Source: Argentina anserina
Lineage: Eukaryota > Streptophyta > Magnoliopsida > Rosales > Rosaceae
Direction of reading: 5' to 3'
Assembly: GCF_933775445.1 (NCBI RefSeq)
Contig: NC_065876.1
Span: 15,686,001 to 15,750,000, forward strand
DNA length: 64,000 nt
Positions 49,284 through 60,382 of this stretch are shown here, piece after piece (within the stretch, counting starts at the first letter, position 1; every line of letters starts with the position of its first letter). The notes below the pieces were generated by a model that searched no databases, was not told the DNA's origin, and worked only from the letters and a program-made list of their open reading frames with translations. A program made the translations under genes and the position numbers.

Positions 49284-50624
49284 ATAAGAGATGGATCCCT
49301 AACTTTTAATGCGAATTCACTGTTCATATTGTACATTTGTATATTCTTATCTAATTTTCTTCTAACATTTTGTAATTTTATCTTAGGATGTTGCTTTGAT
49401 GATTGAGTGAATGATTGTTGTAGGTTGTAAATCGAACGGAATAGGTAAAGTCCCTTTTGTTAATATTAGCCTTAACCCTTCATGCTAGCTCTCGAGTTTG
49501 CATGAGGTTGAGGGCGGCTTTTATTAACACTTGGAGATTTGTCTAACACCCAAGTTTGTTTCTAGCTGAGTAAGGGGCACGCTTTTTCATTACTCTGGTG
49601 CATGAGACCAAAATTGGATCTCAGAGAACTATTGACTGACATACATCTCGGTGATGGAGTCGATAGAGGGCTTGCCCTCCGTAGTTCAACAAATGAGTCC
49701 TACCATGTTCACTATCTCTGAATTAGCTATCCGGCCTTCTGAAACAACGATTCAAACTTGTGTCTAGACATCCATACTTAGGCCGCACGTCCACCTTGGT
49801 TTACAACTTAGAATCAATCGATCATTTAATCGTTTGAATGACAACTTAAGAATGTAGAAGCATGAAATCGATTGAAAGACTCTTGTAAAAAACTTTTTGG
49901 ACGAAATCTTGTATGTTTCTTGTATGATTTTTGTATTCTTTTATGCGAAGAAGTGAGAGAGTTCGACACTCTCATGCCACCACCAAAGAAGGCCGTGCCT
50001 TCTCAAAGACAAGGATGCCGTGTCCTTGTCCCAAGTTGATCATGCCGTGCATGATAAGGTAAGTTTTCTAACTCATGTGGAGTAGTTTCAAACTAATGTC
50101 CTTGCTTGTGTACATTTCCCAATAGGTTGAAGCTACCACCGATTCTTAGTGGATCCATGGAGTAGATTAAAGTGATGACAAGATCAATTCCTAGTTGGAT
50201 TAGGAGAGGAGTGGCCATGACACTCCTAGTCGAACAAGGAAAACGTGCGTGTGTCAGCAAGAAGGAGATTCCCATCCGGATTGGGATTTCCAAAGTAGAG
50301 GGAGAGATGGATTCTTAGTTGAGTTAGGAGAAGGAAGTTGCTGTGAGAAGAAGTCATAGTGGACGTAGGAAAATCCCATGCCGTGTGTCATCAATGGAGA
50401 AGTCCCATTCGGACTTGGATTCCAAGTGGGAGTGGGAGAAGTTTTCTATGTCCTTGTAGGTTTCTTTCAACCTCATGGAAAAGGATTAAGATTTCTCTAT
50501 ATATAGAGAGCACGGGTTCAACAACATTATTCATTCTTTTTCCAACCATTCACAAGTTCATAAGAAAGAGAGGAAGCTACCACATTCGGTTCAATCAAGT
50601 CACAAGAAGATTTTCAAGTGTGCA
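49284..50624 (+). other. Leader of the gypsy element with a second promoter-like module
   Basis: 1.3 kb between primer site and gag. It contains a 21-codon upstream ORF (49974-50039, beginning MPPPKKAVPSQRQG). Segments of 50160-50510 echo the LTR: CCTAGTCGAACAAGGAAA (50225) against CCTAGTTGAACAAGGAAA (48003), and CGGACTTGGATTCC against TGGACTTGGTTTCC. Confidence 0.55.
50498..50506 (+). promoter_or_regulatory. Second TATA box upstream of gag
   Basis: TATATATAG in TCTCTATATATAGAGAGC, 119 bp before the gag ATG and in the same relation to LTR-like sequence as the LTR TATA box. Use as a promoter is inferred. Confidence 0.4.
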
Positions 50625-51767
50625 ATGGAGGTGTTTGCGTTTCGTGAAGAGAACATGTTTCCAGAGAGGGACAGCCCTGCTTTTCATCCTAGGTGCATTG
50701 TGTTGCCGGCTCTTAAGCATAATCATACTCGTATGGAGGTCACATACAAAATTTTAAAGACCATGCCGATCTTTAGAGGGTTTAAGATTGAGAAGGCTGA
50801 TGTCCATATATTTCTTTTTGAGTCGAAGGTGCAACATGCTATTCAGTCCATGGAACGTGGAGACTTGGAGTTATTGTATCTTGAGGTATTTCCCTTCACT
50901 CTAGTTGATAAAGCAAGAGAATGGTTGCACTCTATTCCTGAAAATTCCATCCGATCATGGGATGAGCTTAAAGAAGCATTCCTCAAGGAGTTCTTGCTCA
51001 CGGCAAGAAGAGCAAGGATGAGAGAGATGATTCAAGCATGTAAACAAGAAGATGATGAGCCCTACCACAAGTACTTAAAGAGATTTCAAGAAGTAGTAGC
51101 ATCGTTAGACCATGACATGAACCAACATGCGTTGACTAGTACTTTCTACCAAGGTTTGCTAAGGGATTATCAAGAGTACATTGATTCGTTTTCACCAATA
51201 GGCTTCATGAACCTTGAGGTAGGAGATATGATCATGCATATTGGAGTACTTGGAGAAAGAAGGGATAGTTTGGTTTCGACGTCATGCTCTAGGGTGAGTG
51301 GTACTTCTCGGTTCAAGGGTGTGGAGTTGGATGGAAGGAAAGCATGGAAGTATGGGAACACTAGAGACCATTTGAAGCCTCTGGTTGACATGAAAAGGAA
51401 AGGTAGACCGGCTAGAGTTAAGACTACGCCTACAAGAGCGGAGCACCGCCGAGACAAGATGATGAATGAAATGCAACAATCGATTTTGGAATTGGCAAAA
51501 TCGCATAGGGAGTTAAAGGAACTTGTAGAGGAGATTCGTGCTAGCTCTAAGGAAAAGAGCAAAGAACTTACAATTGAGGAGGTGGAGTCTTATAGCCGTG
51601 TCAATGAAGAAAAGGATGAAGACGAAGAAGATCCGAGTTTGAAGGAAGAAGTTGATTCGAGCTATAAGAGCAGTGATTCGGACTCAAGTGAAGAGGAGGA
51701 GGATAATGGCGACATCATGATCATATCTTCTGATGATGAGGAGGATGAACATGTCGTGTTCTTCTAG
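50625..51767 (+). CDS. Gypsy (Athila-like) Gag protein, intact
   Basis: 380-residue open frame. Residues about 20-200 form the retrotransposon Gag capsid-like domain: CIVLPALKHNHTRMEV near the start, then AREWLHSIPENSIRSWDELK and AFLKEFL, the latter two being hallmarks of plant gypsy Gag. Residues 255-300 are basic and 270-310 probably coiled coil (MQQSILELAKSHRELKEL). From about 320 to the end the protein is very acidic (SSDSDSSEEEEDNG). There is no CCHC zinc knuckle. The frame has no lesion, unlike all other retroelement genes in the window. It is followed directly by the 3' non-coding region, with no pol. The start is the first ATG after the leader. Confidence 0.88.
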   Translation: MEVFAFREENMFPERDSPAFHPRCIVLPALKHNHTRMEVTYKILKTMPIFRGFKIEKADVHIFLFESKVQHAIQSMERGDLELLYLEVFPFTLVDKAREWLHSIPENSIRSWDELKEAFLKEFLLTARRARMREMIQACKQEDDEPYHKYLKRFQEVVASLDHDMNQHALTSTFYQGLLRDYQEYIDSFSPIGFMNLEVGDMIMHIGVLGERRDSLVSTSCSRVSGTSRFKGVELDGRKAWKYGNTRDHLKPLVDMKRKGRPARVKTTPTRAEHRRDKMMNEMQQSILELAKSHRELKELVEEIRASSKEKSKELTIEEVESYSRVNEEKDEDEEDPSLKEEVDSSYKSSDSDSSEEEEDNGDIMIISSDDEEDEHVVFF

Positions 51768-53287
51768 TGGATGGAGATGAAGAAGTCTAGGCTATAGACT
51801 CTAAACTTAAGCCAATGAAGGAGCCATCAACGAGTGTTTGCATTTTCTTATCCCTTATCTCTTTTTAATTTTCGTTGCTTATCATATTGTACATTGAGGG
51901 CAATGTAAGTTTTAAGTGTGGGGTGGGGTATACATCATTCGTTGAAGTCTAGTGTTTGATGCCTATGTGTTTCAATTTTGTTGTTTTGATTTTGTTTTGA
52001 TTTTCGATTTTTAGTGTCATTTTGGTTCTGTTTTTTCGATTTTTAATTTGTTTTTGTTTTGAGTCCTAGGTATGCCTTTAACTGTCTAGGATGAGTTGAT
52101 CTTTGAATTTATGGTTGATAGATGATCATGATATTGGAATGAACTTCATTGTTATTTGATGGTTAATCGATGTGTAGATTTTGTACGAACATGTAGTAGA
52201 TGAGGATTTTGAAACTTAGGTACAGAATGAGCATGTTCCTTACTTGTTTGAATTCATGTAACCTATGTGAGATTCGAGCCATATATATGTGCCTTTCTTT
52301 GGAGAGTTTATTCTATCGTTTCTTGGCTATATAACCTCATTACATCTATTTTGATCAATTCATATGCCATAGAATTGCAATGAACTAGAGAATGCTAGAA
52401 CTTACTTTGTGAAACTTTCGAAGCTTTATGTCATAATATACTCTGATTTTGAAAATGATTGTTGGATCTTTTTAGGATTTCCACCACTTTAAGCCAAAAA
52501 GCCGTATCCCTATTTTGAGCCCTGCTTGGGACACCTTAGTGTTAACCCCTTTGAGCCTACGTTAAGCCTTTTCTTTCATTACCAACATGTTATATCCTTG
52601 CTTAGTGTAGTTATATCTCTACCTTGTCTTTAAGGCTTGGCAGAGCCGATTCTTGGAGTTAATATGGAGTGATGATTTGATTCAAGTGTGGGGTTATGCT
52701 ATTGTATGTATCTATGCCGTGAAAAACAGTATGAAAAGAAAGAAAAATATCTTGATGCCGTGAGAAAAGAAAAGATTCATAGATACACGGCAAGAAAAGA
52801 AAAAAGTATTGAATGAAGAATGGAAAGATCTCGGCATACATGCTTGTTTTTTTTTTGTGAATTTGGAGTTGTGATGTATTTGTTGAAGGCTCAATAATGT
52901 TATACTTTAGCCTTTGTTCGTTTTCACAATGTTTAAAGTGAAGGATGGGTCCAACATGATGATATTTGGCCCTTGTTTTATGGAGTATGGCGACATAAGG
53001 TGGATGTTTTGCTCTGCTAAGTCTTGAGGATGACCTTTGTGATTCCCTTTACCTTGAAAAATATGTCAATGCCGAGCCTAACCCATCCCTTCTCTAAAGA
53101 TCCGCATGATTCTTAAAATGAGTAGCTCTTGATTTGTGGAGGTTGTTTCATGAGTAAGCTTATGGTTTGGGTTCATTTGTGCATATGATTGGTATCTTTC
53201 ATGAGGTTTTCGATTTCACTATGTTCATAACTCTTGTGTGTGAAAAGCTTTTAAGCATATGCCATGTTCTTGAGAGAAAAGATTTCA
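51768..53287 (+). other. 3' non-coding region of the gypsy element
   Basis: Starts soon after gag with TACATTGAGGGCAATGT and the purine-rich AAGTGTGGGGTGGGG (about 51888-51930), which in Athila-type elements follow pol. A second, weaker CAAGTGTGGGG lies near 52685. A-rich repeats of GCCGTGAAAAAnAG lie at 52710-52830. No RT or integrase trace on either strand. Confidence 0.7.
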
Positions 53288-53829
53288 CTATGAACATGTT
53301 TATCTTTTCTATGTGATTTTCGAAATTGCATGATTGGGGGTTAAGTAGGTGACATGCTTAATGAATTCAATATGCGTGGCTTTGAAGTTGCATGGTAGGA
53401 TAAGTATGTTAGATTTCGATTAAGACCGCTTGGAATGAATCGAATGTGTTAAGTGTCTATGTGTTTAGGTTACTGCTTAGGACCCTAATTGCATGATCCA
53501 ACCTTAGTTATTAATGATAGTGTCTCGGCATGACTCCTAAAGGAGAGCTAGAATCTGATTTTCGTTAGCTTTGTATGATTTGTTTTGGTGATTGTTTATG
53601 TGTTGGTTGGTTGATCACATGTATATATTAGCTTAGGTTTTATTTTCTGTTTTTATCTTTGATACCTATCATATAAATCAAATCTTTTATATCTTTATGA
53701 ATTCGTGTTAATTGATGTGATCCTAAGCCCTGGATGGATCTCCGGTTTGTGAACGATACCCTCTTTCTTTATACTACTAACGATGCTTACATGGTTAAAT
53801 ATTGATGTCGAGTAATCGAGCATTCATCA
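53288..53829 (+). repeat. Truncated 3' LTR (last 542 bp only)
   Basis: Matches 48719-49260 nearly base for base (about 3 substitutions). The sequence before 53288 bears no relation to the corresponding part of the 5' LTR, so about 1021 bp are missing from this copy. Confidence 0.88.
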
Positions 53830-53870
53830 AATGCTCAAACCTCATGCAAGAAAGTGTAAGAAAGTGAATC
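53830..53870 (+). pseudogene. Copia pol relic, right stub
   Basis: Short continuation of the copia integrase reading (KPHARKC) after the gypsy insertion; the similarity fades after about 53870. Confidence 0.6.
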
Positions 53871-54584
53871 TGATCTTATGACAATTTATCAAATTTCATA
53901 GGACATGTAAGGTAACAAATATTTTAAATTTTATTCATGATTTCTCAATTTATAAATTTTATTTGCATTTGTAAGGTACCTAATGTACGTACCTACGTTA
54001 CTACTTTCACCTTGATGTCAAATTTTGGTAATTTTGAAAGTGTAGGTAACAAAATGTGCATTGAGGAATTTGAAACATAATTCAGGTACTATACGAGGAT
54101 TTTTCTAATTTTAAAATGATAAAATCTATTTGGGAGAGGATGGAGTTTGCTGAGAATTTCACATATGCCCACTTCGAGTTCGATAGAATGAACTGTTTTT
54201 TTTTTTGCAAGGGTAAAACGGGATATATCAAGGCTCCGTTTATAAAGGTAAAAGGGGGGTAGGACTGGCCGCACCCGACCTAGTTACTCGGTCTCGAAAA
54301 AGAGAATAAAAGATGATGTCTGAGAATTTCAGGCAATTTTGTCGTTGTATATCTCTTGACTCATGTGACAAAAACCTTGTATCTCGTGCTGTTTAATTTC
54401 ATTTGATTTTCGTTGTCTGTCTCAGTCAGGTGTCTCTGAATTCTTCCACCTCTTAATGTTTATTTTCATTTGTTATCAGAATCCCTACTCCATCTTTGTC
54501 TATCTTGGGAAGCCTTTACCCTGTCTGAATTTGCAGCCAATTTTACCTGGGTGATCCGACTCTAGTGTGTCTTGTAAGTAGAAA
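53871..54584. other. Intergenic; upstream region of the F-box pseudogene
   Basis: AT-rich and without ORFs of note. A short GC-rich stretch is at about 54215-54295 (GGACTGGCCGCACCCGACC). It presumably includes the F-box promoter and 5' UTR. Confidence 0.4.
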
Positions 54585-54879
54585 ATGGAGAAGTTGATCG
54601 CTGAACTTTCAGAGATTGGCAAATAAAAACACAAATCAAGATGTGGTGGAGGAAATCCTATCAACTCTGCCTCCAAAATCTCTTATGCGATTGAAATGCG
54701 TCTCTAAGAACTGGTATGCCCAGATCACCAGTCCCAGGTTCATTGCTAAGCACCTCTCCCGTTCCATGCACAAAAAGCAATCTTCTACTAGTTTTCTTTT
54801 GAAGCGAAAGGACACCAACCTTGATGAGACTGAACAAGTTTTCTCATTGCTTAATTTTCACTATGACAATGATAATCAT

Positions 54880-55072
54880 CAGGGCCGGCCCTGAAAAATT
54901 TGAGGCCCAGTACAAAGAAAAAAAAAAGGGCCTTTCTCCACACAAAAAAACAAACAGAAAAAAAAAATTGGCCCTTATACTGAAAAAAAAAAAAACAAAC
55001 AAACAGAAAAAAAAAATTTGGAACTTGGCCCAGTGCGGTAGCACTGCCTGCCCCCCCTCAGGGCCGGCCCTG
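54880..55072. mobile_element. hAT-type MITE, 193 bp, in the F-box gene
   Basis: TIR CAGGGCCGGCCCTGA at the left and CAGGGCCGGCCCTG at the right, itself almost a palindrome, with the 8-bp duplication ATAATCAT (54872-54879, 55073-55080). The inside is A-rich with poly-A tracts. Removing it restores the register of the F-box reading. Confidence 0.92.
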
Positions 55073-55322
55073 ATAATCATGATGGCAATGATAAGATTGA
55101 TGAATACATTTTTAGTTGTGAGGACGTCAAGATTCCTCATTCTATATATATAGAGACCATGGGCGAGTCACTTAAGATTATAGGCTCTTGTAATGGGATC
55201 ATTTGTCTAGCTACGGCAAATTCTTGGGAGGTGCTTCTATGGAACCCAGCTATTGCGGAATTTAAGCTTCTTCCCACCATGACACCTTCTCCGGAATGTC
55301 GAATCTTACTGGAGCCTAATGA

Positions 55323-55584
55323 AAAGGAACTAGTATTTATGATTGTGATGGCCTATCCACTGAGCCTCACAGTACTTGTATTTATATGAGTGTGTTTACA
55401 TAAATCCTACGCTAGGTTTACAAATGATAAACACTGCGTAACAACTATATAGCTAATAACAAATCAAGAGATAACTGATAGAGATTACAGATAACTATAC
55501 AATTAGAGTTTCCTTTCCATACCAGGAGAAATGAGAGAGCTATCTTCTCACGCGTCCTTATTATCAGTTAGCTGTGGCTTATCA
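55323..55584 (-). repeat. 3' LTR of the copia element in the F-box gene
   Basis: 262-bp direct repeat of 59904-60163, adjoining the polypurine tract. About ten substitutions and a GA insertion distinguish the two copies. Confidence 0.9.
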
Positions 55585-55596
55585 CTCCCCCGCAAG
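55585..55596 (-). other. Polypurine tract
   Basis: CTTGCGGGGGAG on the minus strand, ending at the 3' LTR start. Confidence 0.85.
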
Positions 55597-58500
55597 TTGA
55601 GTGGCCTAGGAAGGACAGGAAGCTTGTTGACAAGGAAATGAAACCGTGTGGATGACAAGCCTTTAGTGAAGATATCTGCAATCTGATCAACTGTGGAGAC
55701 AAATTTGACCTGTAACTCGTTTCGGACAACCTTCTCCCGAACATAATGATAATCAACCTCAACATGCTTAGTACGAGCATGGAACACCGGATTCGAAGCA
55801 ATAGCAATGGTGGACATGTTGTCACACCAAATAGTAGGGGACTAGAGAAAAAGAGTAAGATCACGAAACATAGAACGTAACCAGGACAACTCTGCAGTCG
55901 TAAACGCGAGTTGTCTATACTCAGCCTCGACACTGCTCCGAGACACAGTTCAATGTGTTTTTGAACTCCATGAAATCAAATTAGGGCCGAGATAAACACA
56001 GTAGCCGCCAGTAGATTGTCTATTGTCTTGATCACCAGCGTAGTCCGCATCAGAGTAAGCACTAATGTAAAGCGAGCCAGGCTGATACTTGAGACCATAA
56101 TCAATCGAAAACTTGAGATAGCGTAGGATACACTTGACGGCAATCCAATGCGTAGTGGTAGGGGAATGCATGAACTTACACACCTGATTAACAGAATAAG
56201 AAATGTCTGGTCGTGTAAGAGTGAGATATTGAAGCGCACCAACCACACTTCGATACTCAGTGGGATTAACTAGCTTTTCTCCAGAATGAAGACTCAGTTT
56301 CTGACTAGAAGCAGAAGGCGTGGCACATGGATTAGCATCAAGCATTTTGGTCCGAGTGAGAAGATCATGCGTGTATTTCTTCTGTGTGAGATAAAGGGAT
56401 GAACCATCATATGTTGCTTCAATACCAAGGAAGTAATGAATGTTGCCGAGGTCCTTCATAGAGAATTGCTTGCTCAACTCAAAGATAAGATGTTGAAGAT
56501 AAGAAGGATTGTTGCCTGTAATCAAGATGTCATCAACATAGATTAGAATAATGAGAAACACACCACCCTCTGCATATGTGAACATGGAATAATCAGAGAG
56601 AGATTCAGTGAACCCCAAGTTTTCCAAATAATCTGCAAAACACTGAAACCACGCCCGAGGAGCTTGTTTGAGGCCGTAGAGAGAGCGTTTAAGTTTGCAG
56701 ACATGATGAGGATACTCCGGATTGACAAAACCAGCCGGTTGTCGCATGTAGACATCCTCAGACAAGTGACCATGAAGAAAAGCATTGTGCACATCAAGTT
56801 GACGCACCGGCCAGTTGTTTGAAACAGCTAGGACAAGGACCAGTCGGATGGTGGAGTGCTTGACAACTGGACTAAAGGTCTCTGCAAAATCCAGTCCCTC
56901 TTGTTGATGAAATCCAGTTGCCACAAGTCGAGCTTTGTAACGCTTAATGCTACCATCTGCCTTCTTCTTGATCTTGAAGATCCATTTACATGGAAGCACA
57001 TTGATAGTAGGAGAAGAGGGAACCAAATCCCAAGTTTCATTATGATCAAGAGCTCGGATCTCTTCTTGCATAGCTTGGCACCATGATGGACTCTTAGCAG
57101 CCTTAGAGTAACAAGACGGTTCTGTGACATCATGAGTTAGTGTAGCAGGCATAGCATATATAGGGTTTGGTTTAACAATGCCATCTTTCAATCGAGTTAG
57201 CATAGAATGAGCATTGTCGCGAGAACATACCTGACTAGAATCTCGTGCAACCTCCGAGTTAGATCGAGGCAAAGTCACCACAGTAGGTGAAGATGGTGTG
57301 GGTGTGTGTGGTTGTGAAGGAGGCTCAGTAGGAGGAAGTACGAAAGATGAGGACACAGTAGAAGACATAGGAATAGAAGGTGAATTGGGTATATGTGTTA
57401 CACGTGAGGGAACATCATGTAGAGATACAAAGTAAAGAGAGGAAGAGGACATACCAGCATCAGTGGGGGATGTGAGAACAGCCTTGCTAAAAGGGAAATA
57501 AGATTCATCAAAGATGACATGACGAGAAAGATAGACCTTATGTGTATCAAGGTCAAGACAACGATAACTCTGATGATTAAGAGAGTAGCCTAAGAACACA
57601 CACCTTGTAGATCTAGGTTGAAGCTTAGACATAGTGTAAGGGTGAAGATAGGGATAACATGCACAACCAAACGTGCGGAGGAAAGAATAATCTGATAACT
57701 TGTTGAACAAGTAGAAGTATGGAGTCTGATTCTTGAGAAGAGGAGAAGGCAACCTATTTATCACATATAGGGCTGCGTTGCAGGCTTCCACCCAATATGT
57801 TGGTGGCATGTGAGCATGCACTAAGAGAGTTAGAGCAGTGTCAATAATCTGACGATGCTTGCGTTCGGCAAGACCATTTTACTCAGGGTGTTTGGGACAA
57901 GAAAAGCGTTGATGAATACCGTACGATGCAAGATACAACTTGAAAGCATTAGAAGTGTACTCTCCACCTTCATCACATTGAAATTGTTTGATAGGATAAG
58001 AAAATTATTTTTCTGCATACACATGGAACTTGTGAAAGATAGAGAGGGTATCACTTTTGTTTTTCATTGGAAACAACTAGGAATAGCGTGAGTAATCATC
58101 AACAAACAAGACATAATAATGATAACCCTGCACTGAATAAGTTGAACACGACCACACGTCGGAATGAATTAATTCTAAAGGTTTACTTGCATGAGAATTT
58201 GACAGTACAAATGGAAATTTTGTGATCTTCCCCTGAGGGCATGATTGACAAAAAGAAAGAGTCCTACTGCCGGCAAGAGGCACGGCCTTATTTGACAAAA
58301 CTTGAAATAAAGTCCTAGGAGAAGTATGCCCTAATCTGGAATGCCAAATTTGAGCAGAAACTCGGGCACCTACAAAAGCAAAATGTTGATGTCCTAAATC
58401 TTTATTTGGAAGAAGCCGCAAGGGATAGAGGCCATTCTCACTAGGTCCTCTAAAGAGGATCTTCCCCGTCCGGATGTCATTGACAAGAAAAGAATCAGGG

Positions 58501-59846
58501 TAGATTAGTAAGAAACAATTATTATCAAAAGTAAACCGATGAATGGAAAGAAGATTCGATGAGGCATTAGGACAATGCAAAATTGCAGAGAGTTTAAAGT
58601 TGTGACTAGAAGACATGAGTGTATTAGAACCAGTATGAGCAATGTACAACTCGTTACCTATACCACCGACACGATCATTGCCCCCCTCGGATTATGCAGA
58701 TTTCCCAAGTCAGTAGTAATGTGGGAGTTAGCTCCACTATCAAGCAACCAAGTTGAATCAGCTGCAATAGAGGTAGAGGCAGACATAACACTCAGCCTAC
58801 GAGTGGGTACACGCCCTTCATAAGACATTTTGAGCCTGTTGAAGCAATCAAGGGCAGAATGACCAACTCGATCACAGATTTGGCATGTAGGCCGGGTGAA
58901 AGTGTTGTTGTTATGACCATGTGGAGCTGGTCCAAGAATAGAGCCACCTCTGCTCCCTGTGGGTGGAGAAACCTCGACCAGTACCGCGGGTAGCCGTTGT
59001 GTTGTTGTGGTTTCTTGGAGCATAAGGAACAAACAACCCACGACCACGACCTCTGCCGCCTTGAGTACCACGGCCAATGTGCATGGCATGGAAAGCAGTG
59101 GTGAGAGAGTTCACATCAAGAGCAGCTTGTTGATGATCTCGAAGGCGTTGTTCAGCAGAGAGAAGGAGAGCTTCAAGAGAATTGTATGTGATCGGAGTAT
59201 CGCGGGCCTGCACGGAACTCACTGTTGTCTCATACACGGGTCCAACATTGTTCATAATTATGGCAACAAGATCTTGGTCTATTATCGGACTGCCTGCAAG
59301 GGCTAGATTATCTGCAATAGAGTTAATCCGATCAAGAAAGTCGGAGATAGACAGGTTACCCCATGTTGTACGTAAGAGCTCTCCGCGGAGTTGGAGAATA
59401 CGATTCTGGGATTGTGAGGCAAGACGACGAGCCAGAGTTTTCCAGGTGAGTGCAGAGGAGGTTGAGTGTGACACCGTAGCTAGAATCGCAGGAGTAAGCG
59501 AATTATTAATCCAGCCAAGGACCATCTGATCAGTGGCAATCCATTGCTCAAACTCTGGATTTACCTCAGAGGTGAGCTGTCCGGCAGTATCTTGTTTGAA
59601 ACAAGGAGGACATGGAATGGTGCCTTCAACAAAACCCATAAGGTTTCGACTCCTGAGCAAAGGCTGAATCTGGACCAGCCATAGGGGATAGTTATTCCTG
59701 TCAAGTTTAATGGACAGAAAATTAGAGATGGAAGGAGGTGGATTGTCTAGAGTGGTGCGAGAGGAAGAAGCGATGGTGGAGCCAGGGTTGGTGGGGACGA
59801 GATTGGTGGTGGGAGGAGGAGGTGGTGGAGGAAGATCATCAGCCAT
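55585..59846 (-). pseudogene. Copia gag-pol, recently broken
   Basis: Starts at ATG 59846 (MADDLPPPPPPP). The Gag domain covers about 310 codons, followed by a CCHC knuckle (CQICDRVGHSALDC, about 58890). The protease active site LLDSGANSHIT is at about 58740, the pre-integrase IWHSRLGHTS near 58330 and the integrase core HSDVWS near 58160. The long ORF 57821-55950 covers the integrase end, reverse transcriptase ([29 protein letters not shown] at residues 428-431) and part of RNase H (SDADYAGDQDNRQSTGGY). The RNase H end with ADIFTKGL follows at about 55675. Breaks are a frameshift in the knuckle linker near 59000, one near 58655, lesions at about 58030-58080, a CAA-to-TAA stop near 57886 and a stop near 55948. 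Confidence 0.9.
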
Positions 59847-59889
59847 TGTTGGAGGATCGGGAAAAAAAAAACTCAGTCGTTAGACTTAA

Positions 59890-59902
59890 GCTCCTGATAC
59901 CA
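59890..59902 (-). other. Primer-binding site (tRNA-Met type)
   Basis: TGGTATCAGGAGC on the minus strand directly after the 5' LTR; one extra G compared with the common TGGTATCAGAGC. Confidence 0.85.
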
Positions 59903-59903
59903 T

Positions 59904-60163
59904 AAATGAACTAGTGTTTATGATTGTGATGGCCTATCCACTGAGCCTCACAGTACTTGTATTTATATGTGTGTTTACATAAATCCTACGCTAGGTTTAC
60001 AAATGATAAACACTGTGTAACAACTATACAGTTAATAACAAATCAAGAGATAACTGATAGAGATTACAGATGACTATACAATTAGAGTTTCATTTCCATA
60101 TCAGGAGAAGTGAGAGAGCTATCTTCTCACGCGTCCTTATCATCAGTTAGCTGTGGCTTATCA
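59904..60163 (-). repeat. 5' LTR of the copia element in the F-box gene
   Basis: 260-bp direct repeat of 55323-55584, next to the primer site; starts TGATAAGCC on the minus strand. Confidence 0.9.
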
Positions 60164-60366
60164 TAATGATCCTATACTGGGATTTGGTTATGATCCTAAG
60201 TCTAATAATTACAAAGTTGTTAACGTCTACACTGGACTTGACGATTATGAGTTGTATGAGGCTGATGATGTTGAAATTGGTATACGTCCCACAACAGCAG
60301 TATACACACTGGGTACTGATTCTTGGCGAGAGGGGAAGAACTGTTCTTTAGAAACACAGACTACTC

Positions 60367-60382
60367 TCCTACAGTCCTACAG
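60367..60382 (+). repeat. 8-bp tandem duplication causing a frameshift
   Basis: TCCTACAG twice in a row. One unit fits the FBA reading (TTLLQ followed by PQGFEMYF); two units shift the frame by 8 bases. It looks like polymerase slippage or a DNA-transposon footprint. Confidence 0.8.

Larger units (their letters stand above)
47698..53829 (+). mobile_element. Gag-only Ty3/gypsy (Athila-like) element, nested in a copia relic
   Basis: The element starts TGAT at 47698 and ends ATCA at 53829. Flanks CATGC (47693-47697) and AATGC (53830-53834) match at 4 of 5 bases as a target duplication, and the host copia reading continues across. The full 5' LTR is 1563 bp. The primer site is complementary to tRNA-Asp. 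Only gag is present (50625-51767, intact). There is no protease, RT, RNase H or integrase. The 3' LTR keeps only the terminal 542 bp, differing from the 5' copy at about 3 positions. Gag with LTRs and no pol corresponds to the TR-GAG class of non-autonomous plant elements. Confidence 0.88.
55323..60163 (-). mobile_element. Ty1/copia retrotransposon in the F-box gene
   Basis: 4.8-kb element on the minus strand, LTRs 55323-55584 and 59904-60163 (about 96% identical plus a 2-bp indel). The 5-6-bp duplication TAATG(A) lies at 55317-55322 and 60164-60169. The primer site lies inside the right LTR and the polypurine tract inside the left. Gag and pol are nearly complete but carry several stops and frameshifts. 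Moderately young. Confidence 0.93.

Noticed and set aside
51170..51562. 130-codon ORF on the minus strand opposite gag
   Set aside because: Mirror of the intact gag frame; no antisense promoter or family resemblance.
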